From contig NZ_JOIZ01000005.1 in the NCBI RefSeq assembly GCF_000721605.1, forward strand, positions 1-64,000: a stretch of 64,000 nt of DNA. Reading direction: 5' to 3'. The position numbers and the translations under genes were made by a program. The first letter of the stretch is position 1, and each line of letters begins with the position of its first letter. Origin of the DNA: Streptomyces sp. NRRL S-37 (GTDB taxonomy: Bacteria > Actinomycetota > Actinomycetes > Streptomycetales > Streptomycetaceae). Positions 33,404 through 43,031 of the stretch are shown one piece after another. Under the pieces are notes generated by a model. The model was not told the DNA's origin. It searched no databases and saw only the letters and a program-made list of their open reading frames with translations.

Positions 33404-35032
33404 TCAGTGGGCGCCGGTGCCGGTCAGGGACCGGACCTCCAGCTCCGCGTACTTCTTGGCGTCGGGCTCCTCCTTCGACAGGACGGTGCCGAGCCAGCCC
33501 ATCGCGAACCCGAACGGGATGGAGATGATGCCCGGGTTCTTCAGCGGGAACCAGGCGAAGTCGACGTCGGGGAACATCGCCTTGGGGTCGCCGGACACCA
33601 CGGGTGAGAACAGCACCAGGCCGACGGCGACGATCAGACCGCCGTAGATCGACCACAGCGCGCCCTGGGTGGTGAACCGCTTCCAGAACAGGCTGTAGAG
33701 GATGGTCGGCAGGTTGGCGGAGGCGGCGACCGCGAAGGCCAGCGCGACCAGGCCGGCCACGTTCAGGTCGCGGGCGAGGGTGCCCAGCGCGATGGAGACG
33801 ACGCCGATGAGGACGGTCGCCCAGCGGGCCGCCCGCATCTCCTCCTTCTCGGTGGCCTGCCCCTTGCGGATGACGTTGGCGTAGATGTCGTGCGCGAAGG
33901 AGGACGACGAGGCGAGGGTGAGTCCGGCGACCACGGCGAGGATCGTCGCGAAGGCGACCGCCGAGATGGTGGCGAGCAGGATCGCGCCCCAGGCCGAGTC
34001 GACGCCGCCCAGGTGCAGGGCGAGCAGCGGGGCCGCCGTGTTGCCGGACGGGTTGGAGGCGATGATCTCGTCCTGGGAGATCAGCGCGGCGGCGCCGAAG
34101 CCGAGGGCGATGGTCATCAGGTAGAAGCCGCCGATGATGCCGATGGCCCAGTTCACGGACTTCCGGGCGGCCTTGGCGTTGGGCACCGTGTAGAAGCGGA
34201 TCAGGATGTGCGGCAGGCCGGCGGTGCCCAGCACCAGGGCGATGCCGAGGGAGATGAAGTCCAGCTTGGTGGTGCCGTCGGCGCCGTACTGGAGGCCGGG
34301 CTCGAGGAAGGCGTCGCCCTTGCCGCTGTTCTCGGCGGCACTGCCCAGCAGGTCGGAGATGTTGAAGTTGAACTTCAGCAGCACCAGGAAGGTGATGAGG
34401 ATCGTGCCGCCGATGAGCAGCACGGCCTTGACCATCTGGACCCAGGTGGTGCCCTTCATGCCGCCGATGGAGACGTACACGATCATCAGGACGCCGACGA
34501 GGGCGACGATGAGGATCTTGCCGGCGTCGGAGGTGATGCCGAGCAGCAGTGAGACGAGGATGCCCGCGCCCGCCATCTGGGCCAGCAGATAGAAGATCGA
34601 CACGACGATGGTGGAGGTGCCGGCGGCGGTGCGCACCGGGCGCTGGCGCATGCGGTAGGCGAGGACGTCGCCCATGGTGTAGCGGCCGGAGTTGCGCAGC
34701 GGCTCGGCGACCAGCAGCAGGGCCACCAGCCAGGCGACCAGGAAGCCGATCGAGTACAGGAAGCCGTCGTAGCCGAAGAGGGCGATGGCGCCCGCGATGC
34801 CGAGGAAGGAGGCGGCCGACATGTAGTCGCCGGAGACCGCGAGCCCGTTCTGGAAGGCGCTGAACTGACGTCCGCCCGCGTAGAAGTCGGCGGCGTCCTT
34901 GGTCTGCCGGCCCGCCCAGACGGTGATGCCGAGGGTCGCGAGGACGAACAGCACGAACAAGGTGATGATCAGCGCGCGGTGTTCGCTCGCCTCGCTCGCG
35001 GCGAGGGTGACATGGGTGATCGAGGGGCTCAT
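33404..35032 (-). CDS. actP: Cation/acetate symporter
   Basis: The 542-residue sodium:solute symporter has about thirteen helices. Family blocks are DFYAGGRQFSAFQNGLAVSGDYMSAASFLGIAG, GLPHILIRFYTVPNAKAARKSVNWAI and SSSSFAHDIYANVI. This subgroup imports acetate, and related short-chain acids, with sodium. ATG 35032 overlaps the stop of the DUF485 gene (ATGA), so both come from one message. The DUF485 partner is typical of actP operons. Confidence 0.94.
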   Translation of the reverse strand: MSPSITHVTLAASEASEHRALIITLFVLFVLATLGITVWAGRQTKDAADFYAGGRQFSAFQNGLAVSGDYMSAASFLGIAGAIALFGYDGFLYSIGFLVAWLVALLLVAEPLRNSGRYTMGDVLAYRMRQRPVRTAAGTSTIVVSIFYLLAQMAGAGILVSLLLGITSDAGKILIVALVGVLMIVYVSIGGMKGTTWVQMVKAVLLIGGTILITFLVLLKFNFNISDLLGSAAENSGKGDAFLEPGLQYGADGTTKLDFISLGIALVLGTAGLPHILIRFYTVPNAKAARKSVNWAIGIIGGFYLMTIALGFGAAALISQDEIIASNPSGNTAAPLLALHLGGVDSAWGAILLATISAVAFATILAVVAGLTLASSSSFAHDIYANVIRKGQATEKEEMRAARWATVLIGVVSIALGTLARDLNVAGLVALAFAVAASANLPTILYSLFWKRFTTQGALWSIYGGLIVAVGLVLFSPVVSGDPKAMFPDVDFAWFPLKNPGIISIPFGFAMGWLGTVLSKEEPDAKKYAELEVRSLTGTGAH

Positions 35033-35385
35033 GCGCCGCCCTCCATACGGGTCTTGATGGCCTCGGCCTTGGGGTCGAGCTGGGCGGCGGCGTGCCGGGA
35101 GTACCACCACGCGATGAGGAACGTGGTGATGAACTGCAGGACGCCGAAGACGAAGGCGACGTTGATGTTGCCGAACAACTTGGTGCCCATGAAGCCGCCC
35201 GCGTAGTTGGAGAGCAGGACGTACAGCAGGTACCAGACGATGAACGCGACGGTCAGCGGGAAGGCGAAGGAGCGGTAGGAGCGGCGCAGTTCACCGAACT
35301 CAGCGCTCTCCTGCACCTCGGTGAACTCCTCGGGGGTGGGGAGTTTGTGTTGTCCTGTCGAGGGGGGCGGTGCTTCGGCGGCCAC
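35029..35385 (-). CDS. DUF485 membrane protein
   Basis: The 118-residue protein has a hydrophilic start (PEEFTEVQESAEFGELRRSYRSF) and two helices (FPLTVAFIVWYLLYVLLSNYAGGFMG and INVAFVFGVLQFITTFLIAWWYSRHA). It matches DUF485 (YjcH-like), encoded before actP in many bacteria and probably assisting or tuning the permease. GTG 35385 has GAGGAG upstream. The 269 bases to the divergent protease gene carry both promoters. Confidence 0.92.
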   Translation of the reverse strand: MAAEAPPPSTGQHKLPTPEEFTEVQESAEFGELRRSYRSFAFPLTVAFIVWYLLYVLLSNYAGGFMGTKLFGNINVAFVFGVLQFITTFLIAWWYSRHAAAQLDPKAEAIKTRMEGGA

Positions 35386-35654
35386 GGGGTCTCCTCGCGG
35401 TGCGGTTCGGTTCGGGCGGGGACGAAAGGCGAGTGTCCTCGCGCTTCCTGCCCAAGGGCACGGCGCCACGCGAGGACCGGTTCAACCGGTCGGCTCTTTC
35501 TTTTCCTCTGCCGTTTTCCGAAGACGTAACCGGCAAAACATTGCTGGCCAGCGAGAGCGCGGGATAGCTTCACCCTGCACCACCCCGTCATGTACCTGCC
35601 CGAGCACCACCCGTGTATCGGGCCGGTTTCGTTTCCGGATGATGTGGAGACCCC

Positions 35655-37184
35655 ATGGCTCATCTGCGTTCCAGACGCCGGCTCGCTCTCGCCGTGCCCG
35701 TCGTGCTGTCCCTGACCGCCTCGCTCGGTTTCCTGCCGGCGGCGGCCTCGGCGGCCCCGCGGGCGGTGCCGGCCGAGCAGGCGACGGACGCGCCCGCCCT
35801 GGCGTACGTCGTCAACACCAGGGCGGACCGCCGCACGATCGCGTCGGTGGAGCGGGCGATCGCCGCGGCCGGCGGGAAGGTCGTGGTCACGTACGACAGG
35901 ATCGGTGTGATCGTCGTCCACTCGGCCAACCCGGACTTCGGCAAGGAGATCCGTAAGGCCCGCGGGGTCCAGTCCGCCGGCGCCACCCGCACCGCGCCGC
36001 TGACCGCGGCCGGGACGACGGACGAGGGCGCCGCCGACTTCGTGACCGCCGCCGAGGCCGCGCGGACGGAGGCCGCCTCCGCGCGGACCCCCGGCAGCGA
36101 GCCGCTCGAGGCCGACCAGTGGGACCTGCGGGCGATCGGCGCCGACAAGGCCGCGAAGATCGACGACGGCAGCCGCAGGGTGACCGTCGCCGTGATCGAC
36201 ACCGGCGTCGACGACACCCACCCGGACCTCGCCCCGAACTTCTCCGCCTCCCAGTCGGCCAACTGCGTCGGCGGCAAGGCGGACACCAGCGAGGGCGCCT
36301 GGCGTCCGTACACGGCCGACGACTACCACGGCACCCATGTGGCCGGTGAGATCGCCGCGGCCCGCAACGGTGTCGGCGTCGCCGGTGTCGCCCCCGGCGT
36401 CAAGGTGGCCGGCATCAAGGTCAGCGACCCGGACAACGGCCTGTTCTACCCGGAGAACGTCGTCTGCGCGTTCGTGTTCGCCGCCGACCACGGCGTGGAG
36501 ATCACGAACAACAGCTACTACGTCGACCCGTGGCTCTACAACTGCATGGACGACCCCGACCAGAGGGCGATCGTCGACGCGGTCAACCGTGCCCAGCTGT
36601 ACGCGCAGAAGAAGGGCACCCTGCACCTCGCCGCGGCCGGCAACGACAACCACGACCTGGCCTCCGACGCCATCGTCGACGACTCCAGCCCCGACGACTC
36701 CACGCCGGTGACGCGCACCATCGACCCGAGCGAGTGCTTCGACGTGCCGACCCAGCTCCCGGGCGTCGTCACCGTCAGCGCGACGGGCGTGCAGAACCTC
36801 AAGTCGTACTACTCCACGTACGGCAAGGGCGTCGTCGACGTCGCCGCGCCGGGCGGCGACCGCCGCTACCAGCTTCCGGACACGCCGTCGAAGGACGGCC
36901 GCATCCTGTCCACCATGCCGAACGGCGAGTACGCCTGGCTGCAGGGCACCTCGATGGCCTCCCCGCACGCCGCCGGTGTCGCCGCACTGCTGAAGTCCAA
37001 GCACCCGTGGGCCTCCCCCGCCCAGCTGCAGGCGCTGCTGAAGGCCCAGGCGGACAACCCGGGCTGCCCCGAGACCTACGACCAGGACGGCGACGGCGCG
37101 CAGGACGCGACCTGCGAGGGCGGCCGCCGGGTCAACGGCTTCTACGGCTTCGGCATCGTCGACGCGCTGCGCGCCGTCAAGTGA
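35655..37184 (+). CDS. Secreted subtilisin-like serine protease (S8), copy 1
   Basis: The 509-residue secreted peptidase has a signal peptide (LALAVPVVLSLTASLGFLPAAASA) and an I9-like propeptide (LAYVVNTRADRRTIASVERAIAAAGGKV...). The S8 catalytic domain has Asp in VAVIDTGVDDTHPD, His in HGTHVAGEIAA, oxyanion Asn in AAAGNDNHD and Ser in GTSMASPHAAGVAAL. Near the C-terminus DQDGDGAQDA resembles a calcium-binding loop. The next gene, 64 bases downstream, is a close paralogue. Confidence 0.95.
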   Translation: MAHLRSRRRLALAVPVVLSLTASLGFLPAAASAAPRAVPAEQATDAPALAYVVNTRADRRTIASVERAIAAAGGKVVVTYDRIGVIVVHSANPDFGKEIRKARGVQSAGATRTAPLTAAGTTDEGAADFVTAAEAARTEAASARTPGSEPLEADQWDLRAIGADKAAKIDDGSRRVTVAVIDTGVDDTHPDLAPNFSASQSANCVGGKADTSEGAWRPYTADDYHGTHVAGEIAAARNGVGVAGVAPGVKVAGIKVSDPDNGLFYPENVVCAFVFAADHGVEITNNSYYVDPWLYNCMDDPDQRAIVDAVNRAQLYAQKKGTLHLAAAGNDNHDLASDAIVDDSSPDDSTPVTRTIDPSECFDVPTQLPGVVTVSATGVQNLKSYYSTYGKGVVDVAAPGGDRRYQLPDTPSKDGRILSTMPNGEYAWLQGTSMASPHAAGVAALLKSKHPWASPAQLQALLKAQADNPGCPETYDQDGDGAQDATCEGGRRVNGFYGFGIVDALRAVK

Positions 37185-37248
37185 CCCACGCCGCACCGCA
37201 CTTCCCGCCCGACCGTCCGACCGCACCCGTGAACGAACTGGAGACTTC

Positions 37249-38781
37249 ATGACCGCGTCCCACCCGCGTCACCGCCGCGCGCTCGCCATCCCGGCCGGGA
37301 TGGCCATGGCGACGGCACTCGCCTTCCTGCCGAACACCGCGGCCACGGCCGCCCCGGCCGCCGAGCAGCCGGCCGCGGCCTCCGCCGACGCGACCCCGCT
37401 CAGCTACGTGGTCAACGTCAAGGGCGGGCACGGCACGTCGGCGCACGTGAAGAAGGCGATCGGCAAGGCCGGCGGGACGATCGTGACGTCGTACGACACG
37501 ATCGGCGTCATCGTCGTCCACTCCTCGAACGCCGACTTCGCGAAGACCATCCGCAAGGTACGCGGAGTGCAGTCGGCCGGTGCCACCCGCACCGCGCCGC
37601 TGCCGTCGGCGGCCACCGCGGACACGGTCACCCCGAAGGCGCTCAGCGCCTCCGAGATCGCCCGGGCCGAGTCGGCGGCGGCCGAGGGCCAGGACCCGCT
37701 CCAGGGCCTGCAGTGGGACCTGCCCGCCATCAAGGCGGACAAGGCGCACGAGAAGTCCCTGGGCAGCTCCAAGGTGACCGTCGCCGTCATCGACACCGGT
37801 GTGGACGACACCCACCCGGACATCGCGCCCAACTTCGACCGGGCCGCGTCGGTCAACTGCGTGTCGGGCAAGCCGGACACCAGCGACGGCGCCTGGCGGC
37901 CGGGCGCGCAGGAGAGCCCGCACGGCACGCACGTCGCCGGTGAGATCGCCGCCGCGAAGAACGGCGTCGGCATGACCGGTGTCGCGCCGGGCGTGAAGGT
38001 GTCGGGCATCAAGGTGTCCAACCCGGACGGCTTCTTCTACACCGAGGCCGTGGTGTGCGGCTTCGTGTGGGCGGCCGAGCACGGGGTCGACGTCACCAAC
38101 AACAGCTATTACACCGACCCCTGGTACTTCAACTGCACGGACGACCCGGACCAGAAGGCGCTCGTCGAGGCCGTCACCCGGGCGTCGCGGTACGCGGAGC
38201 GCAAGGGCGCGGTGAACGTGGCCGCGGCCGGCAACGAGAACTACGACCTCGCCTCCGACGAGATCACCGACCCAGTCTCGCCGAACGACTCCACCCCCTC
38301 GGACCGGGTGATCGACCCGGACGAGTGCCTCGACATCCCGACCCAGCTCCCGGGCGTGGTGACGGTCGCGGCGACCGGCGCGAAGGGGCTGAAGTCGTCG
38401 TTCTCCAACTACGGCCGGGGCGTCGTCGACATCGCCGCGCCGGGCGGCGACTCGACGGCGTACCAGGCGCCGGAAGCGCCCGCCACCAGCGGTCTGATCC
38501 TGGGCACGCTGCCCGGCGGGTCGTGGGGCTACATGGCGGGTACGTCGATGGCGTCCCCGCACGTCGCGGGCGTCGCCGCACTGATCAAGTCGACGCACCC
38601 GCACGCCTCGCCGGCGCTGGTCAAGGCCCTGCTGTACGCGGAGGCCGACGCCACCGCGTGCACGGACCCGTACGACATCGACGGCGACGGCAAGGTCGAC
38701 GCGGTGTGCGAGGGCCCGAAGAACCGCAACGGCTTCTACGGCTGGGGCACGGCCGACGCGCTGGACGCGGTGACGCGGTGA
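37249..38781 (+). CDS. Secreted subtilisin-like serine protease (S8), copy 2
   Basis: The 510-residue paralogue of the preceding gene has the same plan throughout: signal peptide, propeptide (LSYVVNVKGGHGTSAHVKKAIGKAGGTI), Asp in VAVIDTGVDDTHPD, His in HGTHVAGEIAAA, Asn in AAAGNENYD, Ser in GTSMASPHVAGVAAL and the calcium-like DIDGDGKVDAV near the end. The pair is a tandem duplication that has since diverged. Both are probably exported by the Sec pathway and self-activated. Confidence 0.95.
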   Translation: MTASHPRHRRALAIPAGMAMATALAFLPNTAATAAPAAEQPAAASADATPLSYVVNVKGGHGTSAHVKKAIGKAGGTIVTSYDTIGVIVVHSSNADFAKTIRKVRGVQSAGATRTAPLPSAATADTVTPKALSASEIARAESAAAEGQDPLQGLQWDLPAIKADKAHEKSLGSSKVTVAVIDTGVDDTHPDIAPNFDRAASVNCVSGKPDTSDGAWRPGAQESPHGTHVAGEIAAAKNGVGMTGVAPGVKVSGIKVSNPDGFFYTEAVVCGFVWAAEHGVDVTNNSYYTDPWYFNCTDDPDQKALVEAVTRASRYAERKGAVNVAAAGNENYDLASDEITDPVSPNDSTPSDRVIDPDECLDIPTQLPGVVTVAATGAKGLKSSFSNYGRGVVDIAAPGGDSTAYQAPEAPATSGLILGTLPGGSWGYMAGTSMASPHVAGVAALIKSTHPHASPALVKALLYAEADATACTDPYDIDGDGKVDAVCEGPKNRNGFYGWGTADALDAVTR

Positions 38782-38816
38782 CGCGGTAGTCGTCGCTCCC
38801 GCGGGAGCCGTGTGAG

Positions 38817-38854
38817 GTGAGAGGGGCCGGGCGATCACGCCCGGCCCCTCTCAC
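38817..38854 (+). terminator. Strong hairpin after the protease pair
   Basis: A perfect 17-bp stem (GTGAGAGGGGCCGGGCG at 38817-38833 and its complement at 38838-38854) has an ATCA loop. There is no T-tract. It ends the protease unit 15 bases before the next start. Confidence 0.85.
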
Positions 38855-38868
38855 GGCATAGTGCGGTC

Positions 38869-40227
38869 ATGACTGATCTCGCGTCCGTATGGTCCGCCCT
38901 GGGCGGCGATCCCGCCCTCCTTCCGCGCGTGTCGGCCGTCGAACGGCCCGGTGTGCTGAACGCCCGGCTGCCGGTACGGGAACTGGCGCGCGCCTGTGTG
39001 GGCGCGTGCGCGCTGGCCGCCGCCGAGCTGGGGGCGCGGCGGGCGGGCGGCGAGGTGCCGGCGGTGCGGGTGGACGACGGGGCGGTGGCCACGGCGTTCG
39101 TCAGCGAGCGGCATCTGCGGGTCGACGGGCGGGCCCCGGAGACGTTCGCGCCGCTGTCGCGGTTCTGGCGCACGGCCGACGGGTGGGTGCGCACGCACGC
39201 CAACTATCCGCACCACCGGGCCCGGCTGCGGGCCGCGCTGGGCGTGCCGGAGGCCCCGGACGCGGTGGCGGCGGCGCTCGCGGAACGCTCCGCGCTCGAG
39301 GTCGAGGAGGCGGTGTGCACGGCCGGAGGGCTCGCCGTCGCCCTGCGGACGCCCGGGGAGTGGGCGGCGCACGCGCAGGGCGTGGAGGTCGCCGGGCGCC
39401 CCCTGGTGGAGCGCGAGCGGCTGGATGCGGCCCCCGCACGGGTGTTCGCCCCGGTGGGCCGGGATCCGCTGCTGCCCGCGGCGGGGCTGCGGGTACTGGA
39501 CCTCACGCGAGTGCTCGCGGGGCCGGTCGCCACCCGTACGCTCGCGCTGCTGGGCGCGGACGTGCTGCGCGTGGACGCGCCGGGGCTGCCCGAGATCGCC
39601 GACCAGCACGCCGACACGGGGTTCGGGAAGCGGTCGGCGCTACTGGATCTCACGGCCGACCGGGAGGTGTTCGAGGAGTTGCTCGCGTCGGCGGACGTGG
39701 TGGTGACGGGGTACCGGCCGGGGGCCCTGGACCGTTTCGGGCTGACACCCCGGGCGCTGGCGGAGCGGCGGCCGGGGGTGGTGGTGGCGCAGGTGTCGGC
39801 GTGGGGGGCGTACGGGCCGTGGGGGGACCGGCGGGGGTTCGACAGTCTGGTGCAGGTGGCGACGGGGATCGCGGCGGTCGAAGGGTCCTCGGAGGGGCGG
39901 CCGGGGGTGCTGCCGGCACAGGCGCTCGACCATGGCACGGGGTACTTGCTGGCGGCGGGGGTGCTGCGGGCGCTCGGTGAGCAGGGGGAGGAGGGCGGGA
40001 GCAGGGTCGTGCGGGTGGCGTTGGCGCGGACGGCGGGGTGGTTGCTGGAGGGGCCCCGAAGCGGCGGGGCTTCCGCCGATGTGCCTGCGGCTCAGTGGCT
40101 CGCGGAGCGGGACGGTCCGCTGGGGAGGCTGCGGTACGCGCTGTCGCCGGTGGTGTTCGAGGGCGGGCCGCGTGACTGGGCGCGGACGCCGGGGCGTTGG
40201 GGAGCCGATTCGGCTCGGTGGGTCTGA
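38869..40227 (+). CDS. CaiB/BaiF-type CoA transferase
   Basis: The 452-residue family III CoA transferase is recognised from LRVLDLTRVLAGPVATRTLALLGADVLRVDAPGLPE, the GKRSALLDL block, VVVTGYRPGALDRFGL and VVAQVSAWGAYGPWGDRRGFDSLVQVATGIA. The first 200 residues are a degenerate N-terminal half, as seen in long fused forms. These enzymes move CoA between carboxylic acids; the substrate is unknown. ATG 38869 follows the strong hairpin closely. Confidence 0.88.
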   Translation: MTDLASVWSALGGDPALLPRVSAVERPGVLNARLPVRELARACVGACALAAAELGARRAGGEVPAVRVDDGAVATAFVSERHLRVDGRAPETFAPLSRFWRTADGWVRTHANYPHHRARLRAALGVPEAPDAVAAALAERSALEVEEAVCTAGGLAVALRTPGEWAAHAQGVEVAGRPLVERERLDAAPARVFAPVGRDPLLPAAGLRVLDLTRVLAGPVATRTLALLGADVLRVDAPGLPEIADQHADTGFGKRSALLDLTADREVFEELLASADVVVTGYRPGALDRFGLTPRALAERRPGVVVAQVSAWGAYGPWGDRRGFDSLVQVATGIAAVEGSSEGRPGVLPAQALDHGTGYLLAAGVLRALGEQGEEGGSRVVRVALARTAGWLLEGPRSGGASADVPAAQWLAERDGPLGRLRYALSPVVFEGGPRDWARTPGRWGADSARWV

Positions 40228-40262
40228 GGTACCGCGCGGAGTTTCACTTACCGGCGTCGGCA

Positions 40263-40379
40263 GGGTGCCTCCCCCACTCTCGGTTCGCTCGAGCGGGAGG
40301 TGCCCCCACCGCCCACCCGTGCCGCCCTGGGGGTACCTCCCAGGCCCTTAAGGCACTGGGGGGAGGCACGACTGCCCGC
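40263..40379 (+). repeat. Dispersed repeat, long form
   Basis: A 117-base element begins GGTGCCTCCCCCACTCTCGG, passes through CGCTCGAGCGGGAGGT and CCGCCCACCCGTGCCGCC, then an insert with GGCCCTTAAGGCACTGGGGG, and ends AGGCACGACTGCCCGC. It is nearly identical to 52500-52615 and is an expanded form of the 48-base element at 6825 and 49230. The 192 bases after it, up to the CopD-like gene, repeat CGACTGCCCGCAGC-type units and contain no gene. Confidence 0.75.
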
Positions 40380-40571
40380 AGCTACGGCGGCACGATTGCC
40401 CGCGGCTGCGGCGGCGCGACTGACCGCAGTCGGGAGGGCGGGCGCCGGCCCAGCCGCGCGACTGACCGCAGTCGGGGAAGCGGGCGTCGGTCCAGTGGTA
40501 CGGCTGCTCGCAGGCGGGGCGCGGGCTTGCCCGCTTCTGTGGGGCCTTGTGAAGATCCTGGGGTGAGTCTG

Positions 40572-41558
40572 ATGAGAACCGGGGCCGGGGTGGACGGTGC
40601 GCGAAGGAGCGGGCGGGGGCGGGCCGTTGCCGTGCTCGTGCTGGTGACGCTCGGGGCGGTGATACCGCTGTTCGGACCCTCGGCCGCGTTGCGGGGGACC
40701 GGGGAGGCCGATGCGCCCGGTACCGGGGGGATCGGCCTGCTGCGGGCGGTGTTGTTCGCGGCGTTGTCCATACCCGTCGGCGAGTTGTTCGTGCGGCGGC
40801 TGACGCGTTCCGTGCCCGGTGCTCCGCCCACCGAGCCCCGTAGTTGGTCGACCGCGGCGAACTCCGCCGGCTTCGTGGCCGCCCTCGGACTGGCCTCCGT
40901 GGTGGCCACCGGCAACCTGGTACCGGACGGCCTCGCCGACATCGACGTCGGCGGTCTCTACGACTCCGGGGACGGCAAACTCGCCCTCCTGGAGGTCAAC
41001 GCCTTCCTCGCGGCGGCCCTGTGCGCCGCGTCCGGCCGTCCCGGTACCCAGGTGTGGCCGCTGGCCGCGGTGATGGCCGCGGAGGCGCTGCGCGCGCATC
41101 CGACGACCGAGTACAGCCCGCTCGTCGGCTCCGGGCTGACCCTGGTGCACCTGGTCTGCGCGTCGCTCTGGACGGGCGGCCTGCTGCACGCGCTGCGCAC
41201 CCTGCGGCGGTGGCGGGGCGCGGAGGCGGGTGCCGTGCTGCTGGGGCGCTACGCGCGCGTGGCGGTCGTTCTGCTCGCCGCCGTCACCGCGACGGGCGTG
41301 TGCAGTTCGCTGCGCCGGATGCCGCCGGAGACGATCCTGGAGCAGCTGACGGACACGGCGTACGGGCGGGTCCTGCTCGCCAAGGTGATCCTGATGGCCG
41401 GGGTCGCCGTCCTCGCCCTGTGGGCCCGGATCCGGCTGGCCCGCGCGGAGGATCCGCTGACCGCCTGCTCCCCCGCGCGGGCGGAGGTGTACGCGCTCGG
41501 CGTGGTGGTCGCGGTGTCGGGGCTGCTGACGGCGCTTCCGGTGCCGATCCGCTGGTGA
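40572..41558 (+). CDS. CopD-like copper resistance membrane protein
   Basis: The 328-residue protein has eight or so helices (AVLVLVTLGAVIPLFGPSAAL, ... VHLVCASLWTGGLLHALRTLRRW, YARVAVVLLAAVTATGVCSSL, YGRVLLAKVILMAGVAVLALWARIRLA). The last part matches the CopD domain of copper transport proteins. No CopC gene is adjacent. ATG 40572 is favoured by GGGGTGA six bases upstream; GTG 40563 is an alternative. Confidence 0.85.
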   Translation: MRTGAGVDGARRSGRGRAVAVLVLVTLGAVIPLFGPSAALRGTGEADAPGTGGIGLLRAVLFAALSIPVGELFVRRLTRSVPGAPPTEPRSWSTAANSAGFVAALGLASVVATGNLVPDGLADIDVGGLYDSGDGKLALLEVNAFLAAALCAASGRPGTQVWPLAAVMAAEALRAHPTTEYSPLVGSGLTLVHLVCASLWTGGLLHALRTLRRWRGAEAGAVLLGRYARVAVVLLAAVTATGVCSSLRRMPPETILEQLTDTAYGRVLLAKVILMAGVAVLALWARIRLARAEDPLTACSPARAEVYALGVVVAVSGLLTALPVPIRW

Positions 41559-41665
41559 ACGGGCGTGCGCGCCCCGTACGGGCCTTCCCGTCGACCGGGT
41601 GCGCGGGCCGCGCGGAGGGGCCTGACGGACGGCGGTGTCGGTCCCGGCCCGTATCCTCGTGAACC

Positions 41666-42649
41666 ATGCTCGATGACCTCACGACCGCAGCCTCCTCCCC
41701 CGCCGTGTGGCCGGCCGCGTATCTGCAGGGGTACGCGGTCGTCGACGTGGAGACCACGGGGCTGGCCCGGGACGACCGCATCATCTCCGCGGCCGTCTAC
41801 CGGCTGGACGCGCGCGGCGAGGTCGAGGACCACTGGTACACGGTGGTCAATCCGGAGCGGGACCCGGGCCCGGTGTGGATACACGGCCTGACGAGCGACG
41901 TACTGGAGGGGGCGCCCCTCTTCCAGGACATCGCCGCGGAGTTCGCGGCCCGGCTGGAGGGGCGGGTGCTGGTCGCGCACAACGCGGTCTTCGACTGGCA
42001 GATGATCGCCCGGGAGTACGCCCGCGCGCGCGGCGAGGCGCCGGTGAAGCAGCGGCTGTGCACCATCGCCCTCTCCAAGGAGCTGAAGCTTCCGCTGCCC
42101 AACCACAAACTGGAGTCGCTCGCCGCGCACTTCGGTGTCGTACAGGAGCGGGCGCACCACGCGCTGGACGACGCGCGGGTGCTGGCGGAGGCGTTCCGGC
42201 CCAGTCTGCGGGCCGCGGCGGCGAGCGGCCTACGGCTGCCGCTGCACGAGTGCCTGCCGCTGACCGAGTGGACGGACCGTCCCCGCACCGGGCAGCAGGC
42301 GAGTCCCGGCGGTTACCGGCCGGCCGGTTGGCGCCCGTCCCGCAAGCGGCCCGCGTGCCCGTACCCCAACCCCGGACGCTACGAGCCGGGCGGGCGGCTC
42401 AAGCAGGGCATGCGGGTGGCGTTCTCCGGGGACACCTCGGTCGAGCGGGAGCTGCTGGAGGACCGCGCGACGGAGGCGGGCCTGCATGTCGCCGGCAGCC
42501 TGTCCCGGCTCACCAGCCTCCTCGTCACCAACGACCCGGACTCGGGCACGTCCAAGGTGGTCAAGGCCCGGCAGTACGGCACCCCGGTCGTCGACGAGGC
42601 CGCGTTCGGCCAGCTCCTCGGGGACGTCGAAGCCGCGCCGGAAGACTGA
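41666..42649 (+). CDS. DnaQ-like 3'-5' exonuclease with C-terminal BRCT domain
   Basis: The 327-residue protein has a DEDDh exonuclease domain (VVDVETTGL; VAHNAVFDWQMI; HHALDDARVLAEAF) at about residues 20-180. A linker and a BRCT-like domain follow at about 250-322 (MRVAFSGDTSVERELLEDRATEAG...VVKARQYGTPVVDEAAF). The actinobacterial DNA polymerase III epsilon-like proteins have this shape. A repair or proofreading role is likely; the polymerase partner is unknown. ATG 41666 is the only good start. Confidence 0.92.
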   Translation: MLDDLTTAASSPAVWPAAYLQGYAVVDVETTGLARDDRIISAAVYRLDARGEVEDHWYTVVNPERDPGPVWIHGLTSDVLEGAPLFQDIAAEFAARLEGRVLVAHNAVFDWQMIAREYARARGEAPVKQRLCTIALSKELKLPLPNHKLESLAAHFGVVQERAHHALDDARVLAEAFRPSLRAAAASGLRLPLHECLPLTEWTDRPRTGQQASPGGYRPAGWRPSRKRPACPYPNPGRYEPGGRLKQGMRVAFSGDTSVERELLEDRATEAGLHVAGSLSRLTSLLVTNDPDSGTSKVVKARQYGTPVVDEAAFGQLLGDVEAAPED

Positions 42650-42746
42650 CCGGGGCGCCGGGCACGACCGTACGGACGGGTGATCGGCGGGCGACTCGCC
42701 CGCCGCCCGCTCGCCCGCGCCGGGCCGACGGCCCACCCTGTGACCC

Positions 42747-42980
42747 ATGGCGACATGCGAAGTCTGCGGCAACAGCTACGGAATGACCTTCGAGGTGCAC
42801 GCACAGGGTGCGGTGCACGTCTTCGACTGCTTCTCCTGTGCGATCCACCGCATGGCCCCGATCTGCGAGCACTGCAGGGTGCAGATCATCGGCCAGGGCG
42901 TCGAGGCCGACGGTCACTGGTTCTGCGGCGCGCACTGCGCCCGCGCGGAGGGAAAGGCGGGGATCGTCGACCGGGTCTGA
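42747..42980 (+). CDS. Cys-rich zinc-ribbon-like small protein
   Basis: The 77-residue protein has eight cysteines in four pairs (4/7, 28/31, 40/43, 60/64): CEVCGNSYG, FDCFSC, CEHCRVQIIGQGVEADGHWFCGAHC. Two zinc sites are likely. It resembles a family of small bacterial metal-binding proteins; function is unknown. The stop is directly followed by ATG 42981, one possible start of the SURF1 gene, so the two may be coupled. Confidence 0.85.
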   Translation: MATCEVCGNSYGMTFEVHAQGAVHVFDCFSCAIHRMAPICEHCRVQIIGQGVEADGHWFCGAHCARAEGKAGIVDRV

Positions 42981-43031
42981 ATGGACGTACCCGCCTCAAA
43001 GCACCCCTCGGCCGAGTTGTACGGTCGTGGG

